Assembly: GCA_934454145.1 (NCBI GenBank)
Contig: CAKSFT010000003.1
Coordinates: forward strand, 62,001 to 126,000
Origin: an uncultured Clostridia bacterium
Lineage (GTDB): Bacteria; Bacillota; Clostridia; UBA1381
Direction: 5' to 3'
DNA: 64,000 bases
Below the pieces are notes generated by a model that searched no databases, was not told the DNA's origin, and worked only from the letters and a program-made list of their open reading frames with translations. Below, in pieces: positions 9,706-18,002 of the stretch. Position 1 is the stretch's first letter; every line of letters begins with the position of its first letter. Position numbers and translations under genes: made by a program.

Positions 9706-10430
9706 CAGTTTTTCTCCGTGTCATACTTCAATATAAAATCAACAATGGGGGAGTTGTCCTCCAATCCGTGCGGATGATGATCGCAGCCCGGCTTTACAAT
9801 GGTTTTTATTATGCCGCCGTTTTCTTTGTAGTATTTTTCCAGAAGTGCGCCGTTTTCGTCAAACGGGACTGTTTTGTCAGAATCACCGGCAACAAGAATC
9901 ACAGGGATATTGTTTTTTATCAAAGGTTCAAAGTTGTCCAGTGGGTGATTCCTAAAGCTTAACAGTTCGCTTAAAGTCATGTTCAATGCATTCTCAAATT
10001 CTTCAAGCATACCTCTGTCATTTTTGCCGCTGAGTGCCGCAGGGCAGCTCAGAAAATTTATAACGGGGGCGTCAAGATACATTGCCGACACATACTCGGG
10101 GTATTTTGCGGCAAAATAAATCGACTGCATGCCTCCGCAACTCATGCCTACTGTGACACATGATTTTTTCAGGTTATATTTTTTTGAAATAAACTCTGCA
10201 AAATCCGCTTTTATGTCAGTGTCGTCGGGGTGCTTGTTCCAGCGTGTGATGTTGTCAACGTGCGCCACCGCATATCCGCGTTTCAGCATTTCAAGCTCAA
10301 GGGCAGGGAAGGCGCCGAAATACTCGGTTTTAAAAAGCCACTTTCCGGTGGGATTGTCAGGCAGGACAACAATGGCTTTTCTTCCTTTAAAATCAAATTC
10401 CTCACAATTATATCCGTTCCAATTATTCAT
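9705..10430 (-). CDS. Alpha/beta hydrolase, peptidase S9/dienelactone-hydrolase-like
   Basis: The 241-residue product has a nucleophile elbow GMSCGG with Ser97, a likely acid Asp185 in AGDSDKTVP and a likely His218 in the PGCDHHPHG segment. No signal peptide is seen, so it is probably cytoplasmic. Substrate is unknown; carbohydrate esterase and small-ester hydrolase are both possible. It lies between GH94 and the sirtuin gene on the same strand and overlaps the latter by 1 nt. Confidence 0.75.
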   Translation of the reverse strand: MNNWNGYNCEEFDFKGRKAIVVLPDNPTGKWLFKTEYFGAFPALELEMLKRGYAVAHVDNITRWNKHPDDTDIKADFAEFISKKYNLKKSCVTVGMSCGGMQSIYFAAKYPEYVSAMYLDAPVINFLSCPAALSGKNDRGMLEEFENALNMTLSELLSFRNHPLDNFEPLIKNNIPVILVAGDSDKTVPFDENGALLEKYYKENGGIIKTIVKPGCDHHPHGLEDNSPIVDFILKYDTEKN

Positions 10431-10450
10431 CTGTAATACCTCTTTTCTGA

Positions 10451-10488
10451 AATACGGACGGCAAATGACACATTGCCGTCCGTATTTT
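10451..10488. terminator. Intrinsic terminator between GH94 and hydrolase genes
   Basis: Perfect arms AATACGGACGGCAA (10451-10464) and TTGCCGTCCGTATT (10473-10486) lie just after the GH94 stop codon. Confidence 0.85.
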
Positions 10489-10491
10489 TGT

Positions 10492-12771
10492 TTATATTTC
10501 TACGCTGAATTCTTTTCTTCCGGCAACATGCGGAATAAATTTCTTTTCATTTTTTGTTATGGTGATGTGGTACTTGCAGCCGCGGAATTCTCTTGTGACT
10601 TTTGCCGGGAGCATTTCTTTGCTGAGGCACGGGTTAATTTCAAGTCCGTCCCATTTTGCGTGCACACCAAGCATATATTGCGTTACTGCGACATACATCC
10701 ATGCGGCAGTGCCGGACAGCCACGAAACGTTTGCAAGGCCGAATTTGTCACTCTCAGGGCCAAAGATGTTTGACGAATATACATACGGCTCTGCCTTATA
10801 TCTCCATTCGCCTGCCTTTTGCTGTGCAATCATCGGCAAAAGCTGATGATAATATTTATATGCATTTTCAGGTCTTTTCAGGATACATTCTGCAATAATT
10901 GCCCATGTGTTTGCGTGACAGAATACAGAACCGTTTTCTCCGCAGCCTTTGTTGTAACATGTGAGGGCACCTTCTTTTGAAGGATAGTCGGTTGTCATGG
11001 AAGGTTCAATCTTCTTTATTCCCAACGGTGTGTCAAGATATTTTTTCACGCTGTCCATTGCTTGGATTTGTTTGTCCTTGTCGCCCATTTTGGAGATGAC
11101 TGCCCAGCTTTGTGCATTAAGCCAAATCTTTGCCTGAGGCTCTGATTTTGAACCGATAAATGTACCGTTGTCGGTGATGCATCTTCTAAACCATTCGCCA
11201 TCCCACGCGATGGTATTGACAAGCTTTTTCTGAGCTTCGTATATATCAAGATATTTTTTGTCGTCCTCACCTTTCAATCTTGCCATTTCTGCAATCATCG
11301 GCAAAACTGTACCGAATTGCATTGATGTCCAGATGCTTTCGCCCTTTCCTTCGCGGCACACCTTGTACAACATGTCGTTCCAGTCGGAGGACAGCATAAG
11401 CGGAAATCCTCTTTCCCCAAGGTTTGCCATGGTGAAGTCTATGGACTTGTTGATGTGTTCCCAAACGGTTCCCTCGCCGCCGTCATAGAAGGATACCTTT
11501 TCGTCAAGGTAATCAAGAGTTCCTTCCTCCATAACTATGTTGTATGCCGTCATAACAAGCCAGAGATGATTGTCGGAATGTATCCTGGCAAGCGGTTCCC
11601 AGCCTTCAATCGGGAAACAATAATGGTTGCAGTGACCGTCATTATATTGCTGTGTAAAAAGCAGATTCAGCTTGTCCTTGGCGCGCCTTAAATCGAAGGG
11701 AACCATTGACAGTATGTCCTGTGCGGTATCTCTGACACCCACGCCCCTGAATGTGCCTGTCGCGTAATATGAAATGTTTCTTGAGAACTGGAAATTTCTT
11801 TCAGCCTGATATGGATTCCATATGTTAATCATTGTTTCGGCGTCCTTATCGGGGACTTCACACTGGAATTTGCCGAGATACCCGTCCCATTGTTCCTTCA
11901 GGGCAGAGAAAGATTTTTCTATAAACCCGGGGGTTCTGCAATCCGCAACAGATTTTTTGATATCGTCTTCGGTCATTGCGGTGCCGAGGTAGATGTTTAC
12001 TTCCCTTTCTTCTCCGGCTTTCAGGTCAAGCTCAATCTGAAATGCAAAACACGGGTCGCCGCCGTAAAGCGTGGAATCGGAGCATGCGCCGTTTTCCACC
12101 CTCTGCGGATTTTCTTCACTTCTGTAAGAACCCACAAATTCGTCCCTATCACAGTCATAGCCCGAAATTTTTGCGTCGGAGGCAAAGTATACAAGCGGGG
12201 TTTCATCGGGTTTCGGCTGCATTTCAACACCGTATTTGTAAACAAGGATATCATCCATTGCATAAACAGAAAGCTGATGTTTGTTGTAGCATTGCCATTG
12301 GAGTTCCCTCATGAATTCCATCATGCCGAGCTCTACATATGGGAAAAGTGTGATTTTTTTATCTTTGTCAGATTTAATTTTCAGATTCCACAAGAGCGCG
12401 TTTTCGTATTTCCCGACAAAATATGTCGCAGTTACGTTAATTCCGTTTTTTCTTGCCTCAAAACGGGTATAGCCCATTCCGTGGGTGGATTTCCATGTGT
12501 CAGGCTTGTCCTTACAGGGTTCATTTGTCGGGCACCAATAGGTGCTGCCGTCTTTTATGTATGTATAAAATCCGCTTCTGTCTGTCGGGAGGTGGAAGAA
12601 TCTGTAATGATTGATTCTCCAGATTTGCGGCGACTTGTAGAAAGCCACACCGCCTCCGGCCTGGGACATCATGGTGTGGAATGTACCGTTGGAAAGATAA
12701 TTCATCCACGGTGTGGGTGTGTTGTACCTGTCAAAGCTGATTTCTTTTTTTGCATTGTTAAAGTGATACAT
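10492..12771 (-). CDS. GH94 glycoside phosphorylase (cellobiose phosphorylase family)
   Basis: The 759-residue length fits cytoplasmic GH94 enzymes. The N-terminal beta-sandwich has GGGVAFYKSPQIWRINHYRF and a PTDRSGFYTYI segment like the GGY...RITRYRY...GGRY region of cellobiose phosphorylases. The (alpha/alpha)6 domain has VRDTAQD and LSSDWNDML, where the family's catalytic acid Asp lies. The enzyme cleaves a beta-linked disaccharide with phosphate to give a sugar-1-phosphate. The exact disaccharide cannot be decided. It has its own promoter and terminator. AAAGGAG precedes the start. Confidence 0.88.
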   Translation of the reverse strand: MYHFNNAKKEISFDRYNTPTPWMNYLSNGTFHTMMSQAGGGVAFYKSPQIWRINHYRFFHLPTDRSGFYTYIKDGSTYWCPTNEPCKDKPDTWKSTHGMGYTRFEARKNGINVTATYFVGKYENALLWNLKIKSDKDKKITLFPYVELGMMEFMRELQWQCYNKHQLSVYAMDDILVYKYGVEMQPKPDETPLVYFASDAKISGYDCDRDEFVGSYRSEENPQRVENGACSDSTLYGGDPCFAFQIELDLKAGEEREVNIYLGTAMTEDDIKKSVADCRTPGFIEKSFSALKEQWDGYLGKFQCEVPDKDAETMINIWNPYQAERNFQFSRNISYYATGTFRGVGVRDTAQDILSMVPFDLRRAKDKLNLLFTQQYNDGHCNHYCFPIEGWEPLARIHSDNHLWLVMTAYNIVMEEGTLDYLDEKVSFYDGGEGTVWEHINKSIDFTMANLGERGFPLMLSSDWNDMLYKVCREGKGESIWTSMQFGTVLPMIAEMARLKGEDDKKYLDIYEAQKKLVNTIAWDGEWFRRCITDNGTFIGSKSEPQAKIWLNAQSWAVISKMGDKDKQIQAMDSVKKYLDTPLGIKKIEPSMTTDYPSKEGALTCYNKGCGENGSVFCHANTWAIIAECILKRPENAYKYYHQLLPMIAQQKAGEWRYKAEPYVYSSNIFGPESDKFGLANVSWLSGTAAWMYVAVTQYMLGVHAKWDGLEINPCLSKEMLPAKVTREFRGCKYHITITKNEKKFIPHVAGRKEFSVEI

Positions 12772-12839
12772 GAAACTTCTCCTTTAATAATTTTATTTTT
12801 GTTGCCAGCAATCAAATTGCACCGATTTTACATATGTGT

Positions 12840-12868
12840 ATTATATATCTATTTTGGAAAATTTGCAA
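12840..12868 (-). promoter_or_regulatory. Sigma-A promoter of the GH94 gene
   Basis: On the minus strand TTGCAA (12863-12868) is followed after exactly 17 nt by TATAAT (12840-12845), about 70 nt before the GH94 start. Confidence 0.65.
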
Positions 12869-12961
12869 GATATATAAGGAAAAAAAATACATTTTTTGAA
12901 AAAAGAAATCTGTTGGTTATGTTTTTTTGTGTTGACAGCAAGCTGTTTTGACAAAAATCGA

Positions 12962-13000
12962 AAAAGAAAAGCCAATCAGCAAGCGGTTGGCTTTTCTTTT
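12962..13000 (-). terminator. Terminator of the cotJ operon
   Basis: Arms AAAAGAAAAGCCAA (12962-12975) and TTGGCTTTTCTTTT (12987-13000) lie 65 nt beyond the cotJC stop codon at 13065, in the direction of cotJ transcription. Confidence 0.75.
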
Positions 13001-13064
13001 GGTGCGCGCCCGGTGGTATACACAATGATTGTGCTTTGACCATAAGGGTGAGTATATTAAGAAA

Positions 13065-13145
13065 TCAATTATTGTTTTTACACCCGGTAAAGAACTTATT
13101 TTTTTCCTGCATCTTTTCCTGCAAGGTATCTAATGCTTCACCGAA
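13065..13145 (-). CDS. cotJC: cotJC fragment 3 of 3 (C-terminal 22 codons and stop)
   Basis: Read on the minus strand, this stretch encodes FGEALDTLQEKMQEKNKFF...CKNNN and a TGA stop at 13065-13067. It is the C-terminal tail that family members carry after the RFGEA motif. It has no start codon. The first 11 nt of the fragment (13135-13145) are identical to 24440-24450 inside fragment 2. Joining at this repeat keeps the frame (...cgt ttc ggt gaa gca tta gat). The 11.3 kb left element separates the two copies. A terminator follows the stop. Confidence 0.88.
   Translation of the reverse strand, partial: FGEALDTLQEKMQEKNKFFTGCKNNN
13135..13145. other. Left attachment site of the 11.3 kb element
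   Basis: GCTTCACCGAA, repeated exactly at 24440. On the left it is flanked by cotJC sequence, on the right by element DNA. No clear dyad arms could be recognised by eye. Confidence 0.8.
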
Positions 13146-13175
13146 GTAATACCCTCAAATGTAAACTTTTGACAT

Positions 13176-13210
13176 TGCCGTTAGGGTGGGTGCCTACCAC
13201 CCTAACGGCA
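13176..13210. repeat. Perfect hairpin of the TGCCG(T/A)TAGGGT family, copy 1
   Basis: 14-bp arms TGCCGTTAGGGTGG (13176-13189) and complement (13197-13210) are followed by CTTTTT. Related palindromes occur at 16314 and 16409. The copy may be a terminator as well as a repeat. Confidence 0.75.
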
Positions 13211-13321
13211 CTTTTTGTTGCAAGAGCTCTGTTCGCAGTCGAGCAGAGCCAATTACACTGTTCGGCATAAAAAGTACACTTGAATATAGTATGTATAAAT
13301 AATATGGAAAGAGGTGTGTTT

Positions 13322-13855
13322 ATGAAGGACATAAGAAAAAAGCAAATGCGGCTTGCAGTGCTGATGGAGATAACAGACAAACCCAAGCGCAACAGTGAAA
13401 TTATTAAGGGTGCAGAGTCACGGCTTGTTTTAGATGAAGAATTTAACAGGCTCATGAAAAACGGTAAGCAGACAATCGGCAGTAAGGAATTACAGTTTAT
13501 TCTGTACTACATTAAGCGTGACAAAATGGCTGATACACAAAAGCGAGGTTTATATGCTGAAAATGAGACAACGGTTAAGGAGCGGCTTGCGGCGGTTTCG
13601 GAGCTTATCGAGTATGCGGACAGCGATATATCCTCGGCTGACAGTATTATTCTGAAAACGGATACAATAACGGAGGCAAGGGACATTATTAAAAATTCAT
13701 CAAAGGCAGATGAAAATTCAAATAAAGTGACTATTATTCCGTCTGACAGTAAACAGGTTGAAAAAAAGGATAGACCTGTGTCAACGGAAATCAGCAAGGA
13801 TAAAAAGCCAAAATTAAAAGAAAAAAAGGATACAGCAGAGAAACAAGTTAAATAA
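13322..13855 (+). CDS. Hypothetical protein, charged, element-borne
   Basis: The 177-residue product is not recognised. It is rich in Lys, Glu and Asp, with no membrane segment. The first 60 residues are basic (KDIRKKQMRLAVLMEI), and the last 45 are Lys/Asp-rich and probably disordered. The basic, largely helical start could bind DNA, but no family motif is seen. The start at 13322 follows GAAAGAGGTG. It is the first gene inside the left element and stands alone before a terminator. Confidence 0.6.
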   Translation: MKDIRKKQMRLAVLMEITDKPKRNSEIIKGAESRLVLDEEFNRLMKNGKQTIGSKELQFILYYIKRDKMADTQKRGLYAENETTVKERLAAVSELIEYADSDISSADSIILKTDTITEARDIIKNSSKADENSNKVTIIPSDSKQVEKKDRPVSTEISKDKKPKLKEKKDTAEKQVK

Positions 13856-13876
13856 ATAGCTGAACATATAGGTTTT

Positions 13877-13912
13877 AAGCCGTCTGAATGGGTTTCAGAC
13901 GGCTTTTTTTTA
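13877..13912 (+). terminator. Intrinsic terminator
   Basis: AAGCCGTCTGAA (13877-13888) pairs with TTCAGACGGCTT (13894-13905) and is followed by a T-run. Confidence 0.85.
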
Positions 13913-13951
13913 TATCATCTTATTTTTGTGAAAAATACACATTTGTCAAGC

Positions 13952-14131
13952 GATACATTAAAAATCAATTTTGTTTTATATGCACAATTTCAACACTTTG
14001 TATACACACAGACATTGATTTTTTGTTGTGCATACATCTGATTTTCGTTACTATGCAGGAAATACATACATTGCTCTTTTGGGGGTTAAAACGATACATT
14101 TAAGATACATTGCATAAGACACTGATACATT
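13952..14131 (+). repeat. Iteron-like GATACATT repeats, possible replication origin
   Basis: GATACATT occurs at 13952, 14093, 14104 and 14124, in an AT-rich 240-nt gap directly upstream of the primase-like gene. The last three copies are within 40 nt. This layout is typical of initiator binding sites, but that is inference. Confidence 0.5.
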
Positions 14132-14209
14132 AAAACAGACATTATTGTAATGGAATATACATTCAATAAAAATTTGGATGCGGGATTTTATTACAAGGGG
14201 GTACATTGT

Positions 14210-15709
14210 ATGTATGATATGACAGATATATCAAAAATCAAACCCAATCAGTATATTGAGGTTGTGTTCTCAACGACTCATCACATAAAAAAGCCATCAA
14301 GCGACAGTGTGGCGAAAGAAGTTCACAGAATGCAAACATTCCCTGAAAAAATCGCCAGAATGGCACTCACAGGTTTAACAGGGCGTTTGGAGGATGGGCA
14401 GCTCTTTTTTCCGGGAGGCAGTGCAAAAGAATTTGTAAAAATTCAAGTTTTTTTCTTTGATTTCGATAACAAGGGTGAGAGTTATGTTTCAAAGAAAAGT
14501 GCTCTGCAATACTTGGAAAAAATACGGTTTTTACCAAACATTGTGTTTGATACGTATAGTAGCTCAAAAGATTGCAACAGATTCAGGATAGGTTACATAT
14601 TAACCGAACCAATCAAGGATGAAGAAACAGCACGGCATATCAGGACATTATTTTGGGAAATACTTGACAAAATCAATCCCGACAAGCAATTTAACACAAT
14701 CAGCGGTGTAATGTTCGGAGGACGTAATTGCAAAATCATTCATGACAATTTTTTTACTGTTGCGGCAATTGAGGAAACACACAAAAGAATTGTTCACAAG
14801 GTGCGTAAAGGAAAGCCAGTCCGACAGCAGACGTTAATGTTGCCGACAGCAAAGGGCTTTGCATACGCATTGAATTTGGTTGATACAAGTACCTACGAGC
14901 TAATTAAAAAGTCAAATAAAAGCTGTTTGAGACTTTTAAAAGCCAACAGCGACCCTTATCGCATGGATTTCGATAATGATATAGCAAGCATAAATCTTGA
15001 TGTTCTTAAAGCTGCCTACACCCTGCATATGAAAAATGAAACACACTGCATTGATGAAACAGCACATATTTATGCGGTTTCGGTTGCTGAGGTTGGAAAA
15101 TTCTTGCACAAAAACTTATATAACAATAATTGTAAAACCCTTAAAGCAACGCTTGAAAAATACAGTCGCATTGTTGCCTATGTAAATGAAACCACTCTTT
15201 TCTATGCGTTCAGAGTGCAGTTTGAAGGAAAAGTTTTGCGCTATGGCGGAAAATATTTTGACTTTCTGAAGAGTGAGCTTTTTGAAAACCACGGGGACAC
15301 TCAACCAAAGGAAAGGTCACACAACCTGATGATGCGTAGCTCTGCCTTGAGTGGTAATTTCTACGGTGAACTTTTGGCGGAACAGTTTCTTCAATCGGTG
15401 CTAAGAGCAGGAAACTTAAAGAATTACAGCGGAATTATGCTTTCAACTCTTATCAACAGAGTGCCGCAGTTCAAGTGCAAGCTTGACAGTCTCAGAACGG
15501 CAAATGAAAAAAATATTTATATGAAACGCGCTTTTGAGACAATGCACCATATTATCTATGACAGCAGCTCTTTTCATAAGGTTTACGCTGATTGGATAGT
15601 GACCGTGCCTACCATAAGCACAAAAAAGCTTTACAACAAAATTTTACTCACTCGGACAAAAAATGAAGGCGAAAAAATCGACTCATTTTTACAGGATATG
15701 TATTCATAA
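14210..15709 (+). CDS. Putative replication protein with primase-polymerase-like DxD motif
   Basis: The 499-residue product has VFFFDFDNKGE (Asp84, Asp86), then FDTYSSSKDCNRFRIGYIL (about 113-131) and GGRNCK. This order recalls the catalytic part of archaeo-eukaryotic-type primase-polymerases of plasmids and phages, though the match is only by motif. The C-terminal half is helical and unassigned. AAGGGGG lies 8 nt before ATG 14210; an upstream ATG at 14150 lacks a ribosome binding site. Repeats on both sides and the CHC2 zinc-finger gene downstream point to element replication. Confidence 0.55.
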   Translation: MYDMTDISKIKPNQYIEVVFSTTHHIKKPSSDSVAKEVHRMQTFPEKIARMALTGLTGRLEDGQLFFPGGSAKEFVKIQVFFFDFDNKGESYVSKKSALQYLEKIRFLPNIVFDTYSSSKDCNRFRIGYILTEPIKDEETARHIRTLFWEILDKINPDKQFNTISGVMFGGRNCKIIHDNFFTVAAIEETHKRIVHKVRKGKPVRQQTLMLPTAKGFAYALNLVDTSTYELIKKSNKSCLRLLKANSDPYRMDFDNDIASINLDVLKAAYTLHMKNETHCIDETAHIYAVSVAEVGKFLHKNLYNNNCKTLKATLEKYSRIVAYVNETTLFYAFRVQFEGKVLRYGGKYFDFLKSELFENHGDTQPKERSHNLMMRSSALSGNFYGELLAEQFLQSVLRAGNLKNYSGIMLSTLINRVPQFKCKLDSLRTANEKNIYMKRAFETMHHIIYDSSSFHKVYADWIVTVPTISTKKLYNKILLTRTKNEGEKIDSFLQDMYS

Positions 15710-15712
15710 ATT

Positions 15713-15837
15713 TTGTTGTAGCGGCATTCATGATAAAATCAAATTCTGTATTAAAACACTAAATTTTGTTGCATATACAAAACAGCAAAACAGAAAAAAA
15801 TCAAAACTTGTTGTAAAAAAATATAACATTTGTTGTA
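15713..15837 (+). repeat. Iteron-like TTGTTG(T/C)A repeats
   Basis: TTGTTGTA or TTGTTGCA occurs at 15713, 15766, 15808 and 15830, beginning just after the primase-like gene. The surrounding 270-nt gap (15710-15982) is AT-rich and holds nothing else recognised. A second protein-binding array or origin is possible. Confidence 0.45.
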
Positions 15838-15982
15838 ATTTGAAACAGCAAAAAACGCTGAAAAGCGCAGCAATCAAGCGCAATTCAGCATTAAACAAAA
15901 AAAGAGTAATAGAATAAATAACCCGTATATAGCGAATATATGAGCTAACAGAGTAAGGGGATTTTTTCGAGGAGGACTTAAA

Positions 15983-16303
15983 ATGAGTAATTTTAAAGAT
16001 AATGTTAAAGAGAATTATAACATTTGCGACTACGTAAATAACCACATAATTCCCAACCAGGCATATCGTGGAAGTAACAGACCGTTGAAAAAGAAGAGTC
16101 CGATTTTGTGTCCGTTCCACAAGGAAACACAGCCGTCATTTTATTATCATGCGGACAAAAATAGGTTCAAGTGTTTTGGTTGCGGTATATCGGGAGATGT
16201 AATTGACTTGCATAGGTTTTGGATGCAAAGACTTGGAAGAAATGTTGGTTTTTATGAGGCTGTTACTGAACTATACACAGAACTGAAAACTAAAAATCAG
16301 TGA
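15983..16303 (+). CDS. CHC2 zinc-finger protein (DnaG N-terminal domain-like)
   Basis: The 106-residue product is essentially one CHC2 zinc-binding domain: CPFHKETQPSFYYH then FKCFGCGISGDVIDLHRF, giving the Cys-His-Cys-Cys ligand set of bacterial primases. It has no TOPRIM domain, so it cannot prime alone. It may supply template recognition to the primase-like protein at 14210-15709. GAGGAGG precedes the start. Free-standing CHC2 proteins are common on Firmicute mobile elements. Confidence 0.85.
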   Translation: MSNFKDNVKENYNICDYVNNHIIPNQAYRGSNRPLKKKSPILCPFHKETQPSFYYHADKNRFKCFGCGISGDVIDLHRFWMQRLGRNVGFYEAVTELYTELKTKNQ

Positions 16304-16313
16304 GCAGGAAGTG

Positions 16314-16436
16314 TGCCGATAGGGTCGGTAGGTCGGTGCGGCAATGTTTCACATTGGCAAACCGACCCTATCGGCAATACTGACTGCGTGATTTCAATTA
16401 AAACATATGTGCCGTTAGGGTGTAGCCAAACGGCAC
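16314..16436. repeat. Two hairpins of the TGCCG(T/A)TAGGGT family, copies 2 and 3
   Basis: Copy 2 has perfect 16-bp arms TGCCGATAGGGTCGGT (16314-16329) and complement (16361-16376). Copy 3 has GTGCCGTT (16409-16416) and AACGGCAC (16429-16436). They fill the 185-nt gap before the resolvase gene and share their arm sequence with the hairpin at 13176. Confidence 0.7.
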
Positions 16437-16488
16437 TAAAAACAGCATATCGGTAGTATGTGAAAAATACAAAAGAGGTGCTGAAAAA

Positions 16489-17067
16489 ATGATAATCGGT
16501 TACATCAGAGTATCAACAGAGGAGCAAAACATTGACAGACAGGTTGAAATGCTGAAACAAAACGGTGTTGATAAAGTCTTTATTGATAAAATGAGCGGCA
16601 AGAACACTCAAAGACCTGCTTTGCAAGAAATGCTGACTTTTATGCGTGAGAAAGATACTGTAATTGTTGAAAGCATATCAAGACTTGCAAGAAACACACG
16701 GGATTTATTAAAACTTGTTGATAAATTTAAGGAAACAGGTGTTGAGTTTATTTCGCTTAAAGAGAACATAGATACAACAACCCCGACAGGACAATTTGTA
16801 CTTGTGATATTTGCGGCTATTGCAGACCTGGAGAGAACAACATTGTTGCAAAGACAGGCTGAAGGAATTGCGATTGCAAAGGGAAAAGGCATTTATAAAG
16901 GGAAAAAATCTATTGACTGTCCCGATTTTGACAGACTATATGAAGAGACGGTCAAAGGTTTAATCAGTGTAACAAGGGCAAGAGAACTTTGCGGCTTATC
17001 TCAAAGCTCGTGGTACAGGAGAGTTCATAAAAAACAGCAGTCGGCTGAAAATTCCTCTTGTGAGTAA
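16489..17067 (+). CDS. Serine resolvase/invertase
   Basis: The 192-residue small serine recombinase has IGYIRVSTEEQ with catalytic Ser9, a VESISRLARN segment, TGQFVLVIFAAIADLER leading into the E helix, and a C-terminal helix-turn-helix (about 150-185). Small resolvases resolve dimers or invert short segments. It is probably not the recombinase that integrates the element, since a large serine recombinase is present at the end. GAGGTG precedes the start. Confidence 0.9.
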   Translation: MIIGYIRVSTEEQNIDRQVEMLKQNGVDKVFIDKMSGKNTQRPALQEMLTFMREKDTVIVESISRLARNTRDLLKLVDKFKETGVEFISLKENIDTTTPTGQFVLVIFAAIADLERTTLLQRQAEGIAIAKGKGIYKGKKSIDCPDFDRLYEETVKGLISVTRARELCGLSQSSWYRRVHKKQQSAENSSCE

Positions 17068-17115
17068 TTATAGGTGTCACAAGCTGACAAACTATAATGA
17101 ACGGAGGAAAATACA

Positions 17116-17469
17116 ATGGACATTGGATTCTTTTGCTTTGACAATCAGAAAGAATACGAGAAAAAGCAGGCAATGTTTGAGAAAACAGAGTGTACTGAAA
17201 TTTATGCAGGAGGTGACGGAAAATCATTTTCAGAGCTTGCCGACACGGTATTGAACAGTGGTGATACAGTTTATTTGCCCTCACTGAAGGATTTGGGTAA
17301 TACGTTTACAGAGCTTATAAATGCCTTTGAATATGTTGAGGAAAACAAAATTAAACTTGTTCTGCTTGAGGGTATTCAAAATGAAATGTTGTTCGGAACA
17401 ACAAAAGGCACAGCGGCAAGAGCGGTAAATGCTTTTACACGGCTTTTGGTAAATGAACAGATTTGTTAA
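17116..17469 (+). CDS. Resolvase-like protein lacking catalytic residues
   Basis: The 117-residue product aligns over its middle with the resolvase just upstream: GDTVYLPSLKDLGNTFTELINAFEYVEENKIKLVLLEG corresponds in order to the DTVIVESISRLARNTRDLL...GVEFISL region. It lacks the N-terminal RVS serine and the SRLAR arginines, and has no DNA-binding tail. It has its own ribosome binding site (CGGAGG) and is intact, so it is not simply debris. It could modulate the active resolvase by dimerising with it, but that is inference. A bidirectional terminator follows. Confidence 0.6.
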   Translation: MDIGFFCFDNQKEYEKKQAMFEKTECTEIYAGGDGKSFSELADTVLNSGDTVYLPSLKDLGNTFTELINAFEYVEENKIKLVLLEGIQNEMLFGTTKGTAARAVNAFTRLLVNEQIC

Positions 17470-17472
17470 AGG

Positions 17473-17511
17473 AAAATGCCGTATGTATCGGGAATGAACA
17501 TACGGCATTTT
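17473..17511. terminator. Bidirectional terminator
   Basis: Perfect 14-bp arms AAAATGCCGTATGT (17473-17486) and complement (17498-17511) lie between convergent genes. Confidence 0.88.
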
Positions 17512-17835
17512 TTATAACTTCAAGTACGGAAGGGCGCATTTTAAATATTCACACAGCTTATTTTGCTTTTCGGGAGACAGACTGTTTATAAGTTGTATAA
17601 GTTCACTTTCATTGTTGCTGTTCTTGACAGTGCTTTCAGACAGCAAGCTGTCAATAGTGGTATGGAACAGGTCGGCAATTTTTATCATCATAGGGAACGA
17701 CGGTGTTTTGCCACACCTTTCTATTTCATATATATAATGGGTGCTGACGTCTAAATGTTCAGCAAGCTTTTCTTGTGTAAGGTTCATAGATTTTCTGTGA
17801 TTAGCTATTGAACTACCCAGGTTATCAAGATTCAT
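17512..17835 (-). CDS. Xre-family transcriptional regulator
   Basis: The 107-residue product has an N-terminal Cro/C1-type helix-turn-helix (LTQEKLAEHLDVSTHYIYEIERCGKTPS, about 19-46) and a short helical C-terminal part that likely dimerises. It is divergent from the secreted protein gene at 18003. The 167-nt gap between them holds two identical 12-bp repeats placed over both promoters, so it probably represses itself and its neighbour. AAGGGGG precedes the start. Confidence 0.85.
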   Translation of the reverse strand: MNLDNLGSSIANHRKSMNLTQEKLAEHLDVSTHYIYEIERCGKTPSFPMMIKIADLFHTTIDSLLSESTVKNSNNESELIQLINSLSPEKQNKLCEYLKCALPYLKL

Positions 17836-17878
17836 TCAGTATGCCCCCTTTCTTATTTTGGGTCATTCGTACATATTT

Positions 17879-17961
17879 ATTATATAACTTTCAGCAACAT
17901 TTAACCACTATATAGAAAATACATAAAAACTGTTGATTTCAGCAACATATTGTGTTATACT
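17879..17961. promoter_or_regulatory. Divergent promoters with duplicated operator
   Basis: Rightward promoter: TTGATT (17933-17938), 17 nt, TATACT (17956-17961). Leftward -10: TATAAT on the minus strand at 17879-17884. The exact repeat TTTCAGCAACAT occurs at 17889-17900 and 17937-17948. One copy lies in the leftward promoter spacer and one overlaps the rightward -35 and spacer, so these are likely Xre operators. Confidence 0.65.
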
Positions 17962-18002
17962 GTATAGGTATATTATTTGAAGAAAGGAAGTTTTAAAAAC
18001 TC

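Noticed and set aside
11890..12951. Long (353-codon) plus-strand frame opposite the GH94 gene
   Set aside because: It is the antisense shadow of the clearly recognisable GH94 phosphorylase, lacks a ribosome binding site and shows no domain.
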